In this document: positions 61,887 through 64,000 of the stretch, piece by piece | How the letters are laid out: every line of letters starts with the position of its first letter | Numbering within the stretch: the first letter of the stretch is position 1 | DNA from: JACVRM01 sp963755085 | GTDB taxonomy: Bacteria; Actinomycetota; Thermoleophilia; Gaiellales; Gaiellaceae | Reading direction: 5' to 3' | Length of the DNA stretch: 64,000 nt | Assembly: GCA_963755085.1 (NCBI GenBank) | Contig: CAVWIN010000007.1 | Location: 178,356-242,355 of the forward strand | The notes under the pieces: generated by a model | Database searches by the model: none | Told to the model about the DNA's origin: nothing | The model's input: the letters and a program-made list of their open reading frames with translations, nothing else | Position numbers and translations under genes: made by a program

Positions 61887-62027
61887 GCCGGATTTCGCGC
61901 ACGTTCCGAAGACTTTCTCTCGCGCAGCGGTCCCGCCGTCCGGGACGGTCCCTATCGTCGATCCTCCCGCTCGGGACGCCCGTAGGACGCCCGGCGACAG
62001 GCAAAATTCATATCGGGAGGTAGAGCC

Positions 62028-64000
<1,973 letters not shown>

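Noticed and set aside
61887..62027. Possible cobalamin riboswitch or NrdR boxes before nrdJ
   Set aside because: The 141-base leader is too short for a cobalamin riboswitch and shows no B12-box or NrdR-box consensus. Only a small CCGTCC/GGACGG hairpin is visible.

Overview
The window is very GC-rich, gene-dense DNA with GTG and TTG starts, frequent ATGA/GTGA start-stop overlaps, leaderless-looking promoters and actinobacterial families: a BTAD-type (SARP) regulator fused to a class III cyclase, DUF4389 proteins, a GAF-GAF sensor kinase with a NarL-type regulator, and a B12-dependent ribonucleotide reductase. It is most likely an actinobacterial chromosome, and the gene mix suggests class Thermoleophilia (Gaiellales/Solirubrobacterales). 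That placement is inference. Single-base frameshifts in otherwise intact conserved genes suggest a draft or metagenome-derived assembly.

Layout. 1-9.6 kb: surface/membrane proteins (DUF2807, DUF4389), a CtpE-like P-type ATPase, OsmC, a YbdK-type carboxylate-amine ligase and a MacB-like ABC exporter pair. 9.6-28 kb: an anaerobic/redox block with a four-gene 2-oxoacid:ferredoxin oxidoreductase operon (its last gene fuses a GltD-like flavoprotein to a ferredoxin), threonine dehydrogenase with glycine C-acetyltransferase, two universal stress proteins, a deleted P-type ATPase, a complete group 3b-type [NiFe]-hydrogenase operon with its maturation protease and a HypA-like protein, a Cys-rich helix-turn-helix regulator, a NirK-like copper protein and a DevS/DevR-like two-component pair. 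28-30.3 kb: small enzymes, short proteins and a tRNA. 30.5-33 kb: a small leaderless transcription unit and an nSTAND-type NTPase divergent from a MerR regulator. 33-41.7 kb: microproteins, a DksA-like protein without zinc cysteines, the SARP-cyclase-propeller regulator, a BMP-family binding protein, a deleted cyclase gene and repeat-containing exported proteins. 41.9-44.4 kb: tRNA-Thr, a site-2 protease with CBS domains and a membrane-anchored stress protein. 44.4-53.5 kb: a maltodextrin system (binding protein, two permeases, ATPase and two GH13 enzymes) in which four genes carry frameshifts. 53.7-64 kb: an RTX-like protein, holB-tmk, a methyltransferase and sugar epimerase, a LytR_C protein, an O-antigen-ligase-like protein, and the start of nrdJ, which continues past the end of the window.

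How the genes work together. In the 9.6-28 kb block, 2-oxoacids and threonine can be oxidised, the electrons can pass through ferredoxin to NAD(P)H, and excess reductant can leave through the NAD(P)-linked hydrogenase. A two-component pair of the kind that controls hypoxic dormancy in mycobacteria sits at one end. A TTTCCAC-containing motif lies upstream of several genes of the block. The maltodextrin genes would import and degrade alpha-glucans. The least conventional items are the nSTAND NTPase with the adjacent 38-residue leaderless ORF, a 38-bp promoter element shared by the two cyclase genes, and the SARP-cyclase-propeller fusion.
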